From Nocardioides sp. YR527 (lineage in GTDB: Bacteria > Actinomycetota > Actinomycetes > Propionibacteriales > Nocardioidaceae): 64,000 nt of DNA. Every line of letters starts with the position of its first letter. The stretch's first letter is position 1. Of this stretch, positions 51,676 through 59,998 are shown piece by piece. The notes under the pieces were generated by a model. The model did no database searches. It was not told the DNA's origin and was given only the letters and a program-made list of their open reading frames with translations. The stretch is taken from the NCBI RefSeq assembly GCF_900101045.1, contig NZ_FNFN01000005.1, positions 62,001 to 126,000 of the forward strand. Reading direction: 5' to 3'. The position numbers and the translations under genes were made by a program.

Positions 51676-51834
51676 ATGCCTTCCGGATCCGAACTCCGTC
51701 TTCTACGAGTTGCGCCCGCGCGGGCGATTCTCGCCGCGAACTCCTACGTCGTCTTGGCGACCGCCGACGTCGACCAGGGTGCGTCGGTGTCCGTCGACAC
51801 CGACCTCAGGGGATCGGACTCAACACCGGCCTGA
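51676..51834 (+). pseudogene. Fragment of a pyridoxamine 5'-phosphate oxidase-family gene
   Basis: A 52-codon frame from ATG 51676 reads PARAILAANSYVVLATADVD, the usual N-terminus of PPOX-type flavin-binding proteins (ILAxNxYxxLATxD). The following expected GxPWxxPV strand is missing; instead the frame runs QGASVSVDTD to a TGA at 51832-51834, overlapping the glxA-like gene's 3' end by 29 bases. Only the first ~30 codons are recognisable. Confidence 0.6.
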
Positions 51835-52798
51835 GCGTCGCCCGGAAGGTGCGCCGACAGTCGGACGGTGAGATCCCGAACATCTTGGCGAACTGCTGCC
51901 GCATCGCCACGGCGCTGCCGAAGCCGCAATGGTGCGCGATCTCCTCGATGCTCAGGTCGGTCGACTCCAGCAGCTCCTGGGCGTGACGTACGCGTTCTCG
52001 CAGCAGCCACTGCAACGGAGTCGACCGGGTCTGCTCCTTGAACCTCCGGTTGAGGGTGCTCAGGCTCATCCCGGCGTGGGCGGCGATCTCGGCCAGCGTC
52101 GTCCTCTCCTCCAGTCGTTCCCGCAGCCACAGCAACGTGGTCTGCAGCGACCCGTGGTCGTCCGCGGGCTCGTCGTGCCGGATGTATGGCGCCTGCTCGC
52201 CGTCGCGCTGCATCGGTACCACCATGTGGCGGGCGACATCGGCGGCGACGGCGGCCCCGTGGTCGACCCGGACCAGGTGCAGGCACATGTCGATGCCGCT
52301 GGCGGCTCCGGCCGAGGTGATGACGTCGCCATGGTCGACGAAGAGCACATCGGCGTCGACCTCCACCCGGGGGTAGAGCACGGCGAGGTCGTGCGCGCGG
52401 GACCAGTGTGTGGCCGTACGTCGCCCGTCGAGCAACCCCGACGCCACGATGATCCGCGTGCCGAGCGATGCGATCCTGATGCCTCTGCGGTGGGCCTCGC
52501 CCAGCAGGCGCAGGGCCTCGGCGGACAGCTCCCGCGGCGTCCCGGTGGCCACGATCGTGTCCGCCTCCAGGGCTGCCTCCAGCGGGTGCGGCGGCGTGAA
52601 CCGGTACATCTCGACATCGTCCACCCCGCAGACGGCCAGTTCGCTGCCGTCGCCACAGACCCGGACGTCGTACAACCGCGCACCGAACAGCTCGCCCGGT
52701 TCCTTGTCGCGTGAGTGCGCGGTACTGAACACCTGCAGCGGCATCGCCAGGTCCATGCTATGCACGCCGTCGAACGCGAGGACCGCGATCCGATGCAT
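51806..52798 (-). CDS. GlxA-type AraC-family regulator with DJ-1/PfpI domain
   Basis: A 330-aa regulator. Residues 1-190 are a class I glutamine-amidotransferase-like (DJ-1/PfpI) domain, beginning HRIAVLAFDGVHSMDLAMPL. The nucleophile-elbow position, commonly SxCTG followed by GLLDGRRATTHW in this family, reads SLGTRIIVASGLLDGRRTATHW, so the Cys is Gly113. Two AraC helix-turn-helix motifs follow (LAEIAAHAGMSLSTLNRRFK; LSIEEIAHHCGFGSAVAMRQ). Ligand sensing without catalysis is expected. It is the only intact gene of size within the tRNA-bounded scar; its target is not obvious. Confidence 0.88.
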   Translation of the reverse strand: MHRIAVLAFDGVHSMDLAMPLQVFSTAHSRDKEPGELFGARLYDVRVCGDGSELAVCGVDDVEMYRFTPPHPLEAALEADTIVATGTPRELSAEALRLLGEAHRRGIRIASLGTRIIVASGLLDGRRTATHWSRAHDLAVLYPRVEVDADVLFVDHGDVITSAGAASGIDMCLHLVRVDHGAAVAADVARHMVVPMQRDGEQAPYIRHDEPADDHGSLQTTLLWLRERLEERTTLAEIAAHAGMSLSTLNRRFKEQTRSTPLQWLLRERVRHAQELLESTDLSIEEIAHHCGFGSAVAMRQQFAKMFGISPSDCRRTFRATLRPVLSPIP

Positions 52799-52868
52799 GA
52801 CGATAATCTATCGAAGGTAGCCTTTTTCGTCACTGTTGTTTGCGTCGATCGCCCATCACGATCGACAC

Positions 52869-53021
52869 ATGCTGTTCGCAATCGCCCTGTCCGCCGTCGC
52901 AACTCTGGTCCTGCTGATCGCCGCGGGCTGGCTCACCGACGAGCTGCACGAGCGCCATGCGGCTGACTGGGCTCGCCGCGTCGCTGCAGCAAACGCTGAA
53001 GGAGTCGGTGCCCAGAAGTAG
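52869..53021 (+). CDS. Small single-helix membrane protein (50 aa), tentative
   Basis: From ATG 52869: MLFAIALSAVATLVLLIAAG is one hydrophobic helix, followed by a charged tail (DELHERHAADWARRVAAAN). It is divergent from the GlxA-like regulator, with 70 bp between starts, and could be its target. Composition is plausible but no family or strong ribosome site supports it. A longer start at 52836 is possible. Confidence 0.4.
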   Translation: MLFAIALSAVATLVLLIAAGWLTDELHERHAADWARRVAAANAEGVGAQK

Positions 53022-53150
53022 TCGGGATCTCCCGTGATGCCGGCTAGAGTCTGCTGCGCAGTCGCCCGCGGTTCAGGGCATCGGCCCAGGTCACAGACGT
53101 CGGCCGAGACTCCGCAAGGATTTCCGATGCGTCGAGAATCCGCACAACAG

Positions 53151-53196
53151 TGCAGGGGGTCAGGGGTTCGAGTCCCCTCACCTCCACCGAAACACC
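53151..53196. repeat. Right copy of tRNA-Ala 3'-end repeat (candidate attR)
   Basis: Matches 51137-51182 at 45 of 46 bases. The upstream sequence cannot complete a tRNA, so it is a 3'-end fragment only. It ends 285 bases before the mce operon. Confidence 0.85.
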
Positions 53197-53481
53197 GCCT
53201 TGATCGCATTTGCGCGGCAGTGTCGAGTCCGGTCGTCTGTCGACGTCGACCCAGGGGCACATGCCTGCGGGCCCCGGCAGGATGGGAGCCGATGGAGTAT
53301 CGCGAACGTAAAACTAATATCTATAGAAAAAAAACCTAAAGCCATACGGATTAACCCGTAACCTGCATCACATGACCTCGTTGAGTGTGATGCGCGTCGC
53401 ACCTCGATGCGCCGGGCCGGAACCCGCCGTTGGCGGCCGTTCGGCCCGCCCTGCCAAGTTGCACGAGGAGCGCAGACAGGT
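53197..53481 (+). promoter_or_regulatory. Leader and AT-rich promoter region of the mce operon
   Basis: No gene is evident. Bases 53303-53355 are strikingly AT-rich for this genome, including an eight-A run (53328-53335) and TAATAT/TCTATAG that could serve as -10 elements. Then an inverted repeat, GCATCACA (53365-53372) and TGTGATGC (53386-53393), surrounds 13 bases; the right half also reads as a CRP-like TGTGA-tgcgcg-TCGCA. GAGGAG at 53465 is the yrbEA ribosome site. Confidence 0.5.
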
Positions 53482-54342
53482 ATGAGCACAGGTGCTGCTG
53501 CCCCGCCGATCACCCGGCGTGGTCCTTACGCCAATCCGCTGTCCAACTCGCTCAAGTGGCTGCCGCCGAAGGTTCGGGGGCCGGTCATCGAGGCGGGCGG
53601 GATGGTCGACCTGCTCGTCAAGATCGTGAGGAGCGCGGTGCTGCATCCGCGCGGCTACTGGGTCGACGTCGCGGACGACATGTATCAGACCCTGAAGCAG
53701 GCCTCGCTTCCCATCGCCGCGGCGATCTTCGGGTTCCTCATCTTCATGTCGATCCTGACCGTCCAGTTCTTCGCGATGGCGGGAGCCACCCAGCTCTTCG
53801 GCCCGCTGCTCCTGCTGCAGGCGATGCGTACCTTCACGATGTGGATCGTCTCCATGGTGGTGGCGGGCGTGATCGGATCGGCGCTGACCGCCGACATCGG
53901 GGCCCGCAAGGTTCGCGAGGAGATCGACGCCATGGAGGTCATGGGCGTCGACCCGATCCGCGACCTCGCCGTCCCGCGAGTGGTCTCGCTGACGCTGCTC
54001 ACGACCCTGATCTCGGTGCCGTCGATCATCGTCACGATCGTCTCGATGCAGGTCGGCGCCAACTACGTCGCCGGCCAGTCCAGCGCCGACTTCCACAGCA
54101 ACCTGTTCGCCAACGTCTCGCCGGTGCAGGTGCTGGCCGTGGTCGCCAACTGCTTCCTGGTCGGTCTGCTGATCGGCACGATCTGCTGCTACAAGGGGCT
54201 CAACGCCTCCGGCGGTGCGATCGGTCTCGGTCGCGCCGTCAACCAGGCGGTGGTGCTCTCCTTCGTGGGGGTCTGGGTGCTGCAGCTCGCCTTCAACGCG
54301 CTGCTGCTCGGCCTCTTCCCGAACCTGGGGAACTTCCGATGA
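53482..54342 (+). CDS. MlaE/YrbE-family permease, first Mce permease (YrbEA)
   Basis: A 286-aa inner-membrane permease of the Mce lipid transporter, from ATG 53482 with GAGGAG about 12 bases upstream. Five to six hydrophobic helices and the family's coupling segment VREEIDAMEVMGVDPIRDLA (EExDAxxxMG) are present; this helix contacts the ATPase. NANYVAG... and GLIIGT-like turns near the end are typical. It starts the operon; its stop overlaps the next ATG. Confidence 0.95.
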   Translation: MSTGAAAPPITRRGPYANPLSNSLKWLPPKVRGPVIEAGGMVDLLVKIVRSAVLHPRGYWVDVADDMYQTLKQASLPIAAAIFGFLIFMSILTVQFFAMAGATQLFGPLLLLQAMRTFTMWIVSMVVAGVIGSALTADIGARKVREEIDAMEVMGVDPIRDLAVPRVVSLTLLTTLISVPSIIVTIVSMQVGANYVAGQSSADFHSNLFANVSPVQVLAVVANCFLVGLLIGTICCYKGLNASGGAIGLGRAVNQAVVLSFVGVWVLQLAFNALLLGLFPNLGNFR

Positions 54343-55190
54343 CCGCCGCCGAGCCCGTACGTCCGGTCGCGCCGGTCGCGCCCGTCGCCACCCGGCGCCG
54401 CCGACCGGCCGCGCCGCCGAAGGGCCGCCTGGACGGGGTGGGGGAGTTCGTCGGCTTCGTCGGCAAGGTCTTCGCCGAGATCCCGGTCGCGATCCGTCTC
54501 TACCCCTCCGAGATCGTGCGGCACGCCAGCGCCATCGTCCGCGAGAACAGCCTGGTGATCCTGGCGATGCTCTTCATGATGGGCGCGGTCATGGGCCTGA
54601 CCGCCAACTTCCTCTTCGCCAGCATCGGCATCGACTCCTACATCGCCGCCGTGAACTCGGTCGCCGGCGTACGCGGGATCATCCAGGTCGTCTTCGGTTG
54701 GATGGTCGCGGCGAAGATCGGCTGCGGCATCGTCGCCGAGGTCGGCGCGATGCGGATCTCGGAGGAGATCGACGCGATGGAGGTCATGGGCATCCGGTCG
54801 ATCCCCTACCTCGTCAGCACCCGGGTGATCGCGGGGGCCATCACCATGCCGCTGATCTTCGTCACCTCGATGGTGGTCAACTTCTTCGCCGGGTTCCTCT
54901 TCAACGTACAGCTGCTGCAGACCGTGAGTCCGGGCGGATTCCAGTACTACCTGTTCCTGTTCCAGAACCCGCGCGACTTCATCCTCGCGGTCATCTGGGG
55001 AACGGTCCTGGGCGTCGTGATCCTCACCGTCGCGTCCTACTTCGGCTACACCGCCAAGGGCGGCCCGGTCGGCGTCGGCCTCAACACGGCGCGGTCGATG
55101 CTCGTCAACCTCGTCCTCGTCAGCCTCATCGGCATGGCGCTGGTCCAGCTCTTCTACGGCAACACCCCCAACGCACCGATCGGCAACTAG
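54339..55190 (+). CDS. MlaE/YrbE-family permease, second Mce permease (YrbEB)
   Basis: A 283-aa permease, paralogue of the preceding one, with ISEEIDAMEVMGIRSIPYLV as coupling helix. The N-terminal 30 residues are Pro/Ala/Arg-rich. Together the two form the heterodimeric transmembrane core that moves lipid across the inner membrane. ATG 54339 overlaps the stop of the first permease gene (ATGA). Confidence 0.95.
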   Translation: MTAAEPVRPVAPVAPVATRRRRPAAPPKGRLDGVGEFVGFVGKVFAEIPVAIRLYPSEIVRHASAIVRENSLVILAMLFMMGAVMGLTANFLFASIGIDSYIAAVNSVAGVRGIIQVVFGWMVAAKIGCGIVAEVGAMRISEEIDAMEVMGIRSIPYLVSTRVIAGAITMPLIFVTSMVVNFFAGFLFNVQLLQTVSPGGFQYYLFLFQNPRDFILAVIWGTVLGVVILTVASYFGYTAKGGPVGVGLNTARSMLVNLVLVSLIGMALVQLFYGNTPNAPIGN

Positions 55191-55223
55191 ATGACTGGCG
55201 CGCCACGTCCACGGGAGGAAATG

Positions 55224-56030
55224 ATGACCGCGAATCTCACGGTTCCGCACACAGGCTTCGAGCAGCAGCCGAACAGTCCGCACAGCATCGAGCTGGTCGG
55301 CGTCCGCAAGTCGTTCGGCTCCGGCAACATCCTCGATGGCATCGATCTGACATTCGTCCACAACGCCATCACCACGGTCCTCGGCCCGTCCGGCACCGGC
55401 AAGAGCGTGCTGCTCAAGCACATCGTCGGCCTGCTCGAGCCCGATGCCGGTGAGGTACGCGTCTTCGGCAGCGACATCTGGGGCGTCTCCGAGCACGAGC
55501 GCTACGAGCTGCGCAAGCGGTTCGGCGTGCTGTTCCAGGACGGTGCGCTCTTCGGGTCGATGAACATCTACGACAACATCGCCTTCCCGCTGCGCAAGCA
55601 CACCAACCTCTCCGAGGCCGAGATCCGGGACACCGTGATGTTCCACCTCAAGGAGGTCGGCCTCGAGGCCGCCGTCGACAAGGCGCCGAACGAGATCTCC
55701 GGCGGTATGCGCAAGCGCGCCGGTTTCGCCCGCGCGCTGGTGATGCGGCCCGACGTGGTGCTCTTCGACGAGCCCGACTCGGGTCTGGACCCGGTCCGCA
55801 CCAAGCTGCTCGGGCGGCTGATCCAGAAGGTCCACCGCCAGCACGGCGGCACCTACATCGTGATCACGCACGACATCCCGACCGCCCAGGAGGTCAGCGA
55901 CCACGTGGCGGTGCTGTGGAAGGGGCAGATCGTGCACTCGGGCACCGCCGAGGAGACCTTCGCCTCGCAGGACCCGTTCGTACGCCAGTTCCTGGCCGGA
56001 GCCGCCGACGGCCCGCTCGGGATGGACTGA
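55224..56030 (+). CDS. Mce transporter ATPase (MlaF/MceG-like)
   Basis: An ABC ATPase of 268 aa from ATG 55224, which has GGGAGG five bases upstream (ATG 55221 is nearly as good; ATG 55191 lacks a ribosome site). Walker A GPSGTGKS, Q-loop VLFQDGALFGSMNIYDNIAF, signature ISGGMRKRAGFARAL, Walker B VVLFDEPDSGLD and H-loop ITHDI are intact. GALFGSM after the Q-loop is typical of MlaF/MceG. It drives the two permeases. In mycobacteria mceG is encoded elsewhere; here it is inside the operon. Confidence 0.95.
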   Translation: MTANLTVPHTGFEQQPNSPHSIELVGVRKSFGSGNILDGIDLTFVHNAITTVLGPSGTGKSVLLKHIVGLLEPDAGEVRVFGSDIWGVSEHERYELRKRFGVLFQDGALFGSMNIYDNIAFPLRKHTNLSEAEIRDTVMFHLKEVGLEAAVDKAPNEISGGMRKRAGFARALVMRPDVVLFDEPDSGLDPVRTKLLGRLIQKVHRQHGGTYIVITHDIPTAQEVSDHVAVLWKGQIVHSGTAEETFASQDPFVRQFLAGAADGPLGMD

Positions 56031-56040
56031 GGGGACGACG

Positions 56041-57291
56041 ATGACAGCGATCCTTCAACGAGTCGGCGCCAAGGGTGTGATCGCCCTGGTGATCGTCGGC
56101 TCCCTCCTGACCTGGGGCGCGGTGAAGCTCACCGACGGGCCCGACTACAGCCTCACCCTGCTGATGCCCTCGGCCGGCTCGGCCTTCGAGGACGGCAGTG
56201 TCATGATCAACGGCCAGCGCGTCGGCCACGTCACCGACGTCGGCGTCCGCGACGGCCAGGCCGAGGTCAAGGTCGCCATCGAGGACGAGTACGCCCCGCT
56301 CCGCGCCGGCACCACGGCCCGGGTCAAGTGGGCCTCGGTGCTCGGCACCCGGATGATCGAGCTCGTCCCCGGCGCGAAGACCAACCCGGAGATGCCCTCG
56401 GGGCACCTGGTCACCGGCAACGCCGAGGCGGTCGACGTCGACGAGCTGCTCGCCACCCTCGACGCACCCACGCGCAAGCAGCTGCAGACCCTGGTCGCCC
56501 AGCTCAACAAGACCCTCGCCGGAACCAAGCCCGACCTGCGTACGACCCTCGCCAAGGCCGGGCCGACGGTGAAGGCCATCGCCGACCTGCTCAGCGCGAT
56601 CGCTCAGGATGGGCCGGCGCTGAAGAAGATCATCACCGAGCTGCACGGGGTGACGTCCAACGTCTCCGCCAACGACGCCGAGCTCGCGGCGAGCATCAGG
56701 AACCTCGACACGCTCACCCGGCAGATCGCCGGCCGTCAGGCCGAGCTCTCCGCGAGCATCGAGAAGCTGCCCGAGACGATCGACTCGGCCACCACCGCGC
56801 TCGAGGCGGTGCCGGAGCCGGTCGACTCCACCCGGAAGGTGCTCCGCACGCTGCGGCCCTCGACCGACCGGCTCCCGGCGATCGCCAAGCAGGCCAACCC
56901 GGTGCTCGCCGACGTACGTCCCGCCCTGGCGATGCTGCCCGGCACGCTGAAGGACGCTCAGGAGCTGCTGCAGTACACCCCCGGCCTCGTCAACGACGCC
57001 AACGCCATCCTGCCGACCGCGACCAGCGCCCTGGAGCAGGCCGACCCGATGGTCTCCTACCTGCGGCCCTACACGCCGGAGCTGGTCGGCTGGCTCAGCA
57101 ACTGGAACGGGGTCTTCGGCAGCCGGGACGCCTCGGGCCACTACGCCCGCGCGCTCATCACCGCCTCGGCGAGCAGCTTCGACCAGAACCCCGGCGTCAT
57201 GCCGCCGGGCATGAAACAGGACGCACGGCCGCTGCCGGGCTCGATCGCCGGCCAGCCGTGGACCGATGCAGAAGGGGACGGGATCAACTGA
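56041..57291 (+). CDS. MCE-family protein, first subunit (MceA position)
   Basis: A 416-aa substrate-binding subunit. One N-terminal membrane helix (about 13-30) is followed by the MCE domain at 36-115 (SAFEDGSVMINGQRVGHVTD, RVKWASVLGTRMIELVPG). Long helical segments with repeating Leu/Ala and TLxxL spacing (about 135-300) are those that assemble into the needle-like channel of Mce hexamers. It begins 10 bases after the ATPase stop; its stop overlaps the next start (TGATG). Confidence 0.92.
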   Translation: MTAILQRVGAKGVIALVIVGSLLTWGAVKLTDGPDYSLTLLMPSAGSAFEDGSVMINGQRVGHVTDVGVRDGQAEVKVAIEDEYAPLRAGTTARVKWASVLGTRMIELVPGAKTNPEMPSGHLVTGNAEAVDVDELLATLDAPTRKQLQTLVAQLNKTLAGTKPDLRTTLAKAGPTVKAIADLLSAIAQDGPALKKIITELHGVTSNVSANDAELAASIRNLDTLTRQIAGRQAELSASIEKLPETIDSATTALEAVPEPVDSTRKVLRTLRPSTDRLPAIAKQANPVLADVRPALAMLPGTLKDAQELLQYTPGLVNDANAILPTATSALEQADPMVSYLRPYTPELVGWLSNWNGVFGSRDASGHYARALITASASSFDQNPGVMPPGMKQDARPLPGSIAGQPWTDAEGDGIN

Positions 57292-58736
57292 TGCTCATCT
57301 CGAAAGTCACCGTCATCTCCGCCACCATCGTGGTCGGCTCGGCGACGGCCGTCACCGGCACCAACCTGATGGCGTCCTCCCCGAGCACGACCGAGCTGGT
57401 CGGCTACTTCGAGGACGCCAGCCCGCTCGAGGTCGGCAACGAGGTCCGCACCTCCGGCGTCCAGGTCGGCAAGGTCAAGTCGATCAAGCTCGAGAAGGGG
57501 GTCGCCCGGGTCACCCTCGACCTCGACGAGGACGTGCTCCCGGTCCACGAGGACGCGAAGCTGCTGATCCAGCCGATCAACGCGCTCGGCGAGAACTACG
57601 TATCCATCGAGCCGGGCAAGGAGTCCTCGCCCTACCTGAGGAACAACACGGTCCCGCTGAAGCAGACCGACTCGGCCGTCAACCTCCAAGACGTCCTGGA
57701 CACCCTCGACGACCCGACCTCGACCGCACTCGCGGCGCTGGTCAGCACGCTGGGCGAGGGCACCATGAACGGCGGCGGCCAGAAGATGGCCGACGCACTC
57801 AAGGCGCTCACGCCGCTGATGGAGAACCTCGACCAGGTCGGCGCCATCCTGGAGAGCCAGAACAAGGTGCTCACCGACCTGGTCGCCAAGGCCGACCCGG
57901 TTGCCGCCTCCCTGACCGGCGAGAACGGCAAGCAGCTCGACCAGCTGATCTCGCGTGCCCGGGAGACCCTCGACGCCCTGGCCGACGAACAGACCGCGCT
58001 CGAGGCGACCATCGCCGAGCTGCCCGCCACACTCCAGGAGGCCCAGCGCACGCTGACCTCCCTCGAGACGGTCTCCGAGACCGTCACCCCGACCCTGAAG
58101 AAGGCCCGCCCGGTCACCCGCGACCTGGCCGAGATCGCCGACGAGATCAACCGGTTCTCGCCCTACGCCGACCCCGCCTTCAACTCCTTCGGGCCGCTCT
58201 TCGCCGAGCTCGACGCCCTGCTGAAGAGGATCAAGCCGATCACCGAGGACCTGCGCGCCTCCGGCGACAACCTGCGTACGACCGCCTCGGACCTGCGCCC
58301 CGTGGGCGACGAGCTCCTCGACGAGCACCTGGGCGACCTGATGTCGTTCGTCACCAAGTGGGCGCTGAGCACCAACTCGCGCGACGGGCTGAGCCACTAC
58401 TTCCGCGGTCTGGTCCACGTCACCCCCGAGGCGCTCAACTCGCTCGTCGGCGCGGAGGTGCTGCCCAACATCGGCACCCTCGGCGGGCAGGGCTCCGGGC
58501 CCACCCACGAGGGCGAGGACACCGACCTCGACGGGCCGCTCGTCGGCGACCTCGTCGACCCGCTGAACGGCATCAGCGGCGGGATCACCGGCTCCGCCGA
58601 CGACCTCAACGGTGCCGTCGGTGGGCTGACCGGAGGCAAGGGCAACTCACCGAGCAACGACCCCGACAGTGCGACCGGACTCACCTCGTCGCAGGAGCAG
58701 AACCTTCTCGACCAGCTCATCGGAGGCCACTCATGA
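57291..58736 (+). CDS. MCE-family protein, second subunit
   Basis: A 481-aa subunit from ATG 57291. N-terminal helix 5-25, MCE domain at 35-115 (YFEDASPLEVGNEVRTSGVQ, PINALGENYVSIEPGK), long helical tail, and a Gly/Asn/Asp-rich low-complexity C-terminus (from about 410), probably disordered and periplasmic. It is translated by overlap with the neighbours on both sides (TGATG and ATGA). Confidence 0.92.
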   Translation: MLISKVTVISATIVVGSATAVTGTNLMASSPSTTELVGYFEDASPLEVGNEVRTSGVQVGKVKSIKLEKGVARVTLDLDEDVLPVHEDAKLLIQPINALGENYVSIEPGKESSPYLRNNTVPLKQTDSAVNLQDVLDTLDDPTSTALAALVSTLGEGTMNGGGQKMADALKALTPLMENLDQVGAILESQNKVLTDLVAKADPVAASLTGENGKQLDQLISRARETLDALADEQTALEATIAELPATLQEAQRTLTSLETVSETVTPTLKKARPVTRDLAEIADEINRFSPYADPAFNSFGPLFAELDALLKRIKPITEDLRASGDNLRTTASDLRPVGDELLDEHLGDLMSFVTKWALSTNSRDGLSHYFRGLVHVTPEALNSLVGAEVLPNIGTLGGQGSGPTHEGEDTDLDGPLVGDLVDPLNGISGGITGSADDLNGAVGGLTGGKGNSPSNDPDSATGLTSSQEQNLLDQLIGGHS

Positions 58737-59998
58737 GCGCACGACTGCACCGACAAGACGCCCGTCGACTCCTCATCGGGATCGTCGCGATCGCCGCCGG
58801 CGGTGTCATCGCCTACGTCGGCACCCTCGTCCAGGGCGGCGGTGCGCTGCCGCTGAAGGACCACACCGAGGTCTCGGCGTACTTCGACGACGTCGGCACC
58901 CTGAAGCCGCAGCAGAACGTCACCCAGAACGGCATCCGCGTCGGCGTCGTCACCGGCATCTCCTACGAGAACGACCGGGCGCTGGTGAAGATGCGCCTGG
59001 ACGGGGACCGCGACCTGTACGCCGACGCGACCGCCGCGGTCGGCAACGCCTCGGTCCTGGGCCGCAAGTTCGTCTCCCTCGATCCCGGCACGGCCAGCTC
59101 CGGCCTGCTCGGCGGGAAGCCGATCGCCGCCGAGCGGACCACGAGCTCGACCGACCTCAACACCGTGCTCTCCGCTCTGCCGCCCAAGGCCCGTGAAGGT
59201 CTGCAGGTCGGACTGCGCGAGGTCGGCGGGGGAGTCTCCGGCCACCAGAAGGATCTCTACAGCGCCCTCCAGGTCGCGCCCGGAATGCTGGACGACGCGA
59301 CGGTCGTGCTCGACACCGCGTCCGACCCGAAGACCGACCTCGACGGTCTACTCGTGACCGGCGACCGGCTCGTCTCCCACATCCACGGGCACGAGCGGCA
59401 GATCCAGACCCTCGTCACCACCACCGACACGACCCTCGGCGCGGTCAACACCGACGACACCGAGCCGCTCCGCCAGACGGTGGCGCAGGCCCCGGCGACG
59501 CTGGTGACCGCCCGCCAGGGTCTGGCCGAGATCAACCCGGCCCTCGACGACACCGCCGATGCGGTCACCGAGCTTCGTCCCGGCGTCGACGACCTGGTCG
59601 AGTCGGTGCCGAACCTGCGCGACTTCCTGGTCGAGGCACCCCCGGTCGCGGTCACCGTGAAGAAGTTCGCCGAGGGATCCGCCGAGCCGGTCGGGACGCT
59701 GGTTCCGGCCGTCACCAAGGCCGAGCCGACCGTCGGCCGGGCCCGCAAGACGCTCGGCAAGACCGCACCGACGCTCGAGGTGCTCAGCCCGTACGCCCCG
59801 GACGCAGGCACCCTGTTCTGCGAGAACGACCTGCTCAGCGGCAACTACGGCCCGGACAAGCACTACTTCAGCGCGATGCTCGTCTTCCCCGGCGTCTACG
59901 TCGCCAGCCAGCCCGACCCGCTCGCGAACGTCGACCCGTACTCCGGTCCGGGCAAGGCGTTCTCCCACGGTCTGAAGTACGGAAAGGGGAAGTGCTGA
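58733..59998 (+). CDS. MCE-family protein, third subunit
   Basis: A 421-aa subunit from ATG 58733 (overlapping the previous stop). Membrane helix 12-33, then MCE domain (YFDDVGTLKPQQNVTQNGIR, ASVLGRKFVSLDPG), then helical channel region. The C-terminal region has SPYAPDAGTLFCENDLLSGN, a short conserved end of this subunit type, with cysteines that may pair. Stop overlaps the next ATG. Confidence 0.92.
   Translation: MSARLHRQDARRLLIGIVAIAAGGVIAYVGTLVQGGGALPLKDHTEVSAYFDDVGTLKPQQNVTQNGIRVGVVTGISYENDRALVKMRLDGDRDLYADATAAVGNASVLGRKFVSLDPGTASSGLLGGKPIAAERTTSSTDLNTVLSALPPKAREGLQVGLREVGGGVSGHQKDLYSALQVAPGMLDDATVVLDTASDPKTDLDGLLVTGDRLVSHIHGHERQIQTLVTTTDTTLGAVNTDDTEPLRQTVAQAPATLVTARQGLAEINPALDDTADAVTELRPGVDDLVESVPNLRDFLVEAPPVAVTVKKFAEGSAEPVGTLVPAVTKAEPTVGRARKTLGKTAPTLEVLSPYAPDAGTLFCENDLLSGNYGPDKHYFSAMLVFPGVYVASQPDPLANVDPYSGPGKAFSHGLKYGKGKC

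Noticed and set aside
53151..53196. A second tRNA gene at the right repeat
   Set aside because: Only the variable arm, T arm and acceptor 3' strand are present; the upstream bases cannot form the acceptor, D or anticodon arms.
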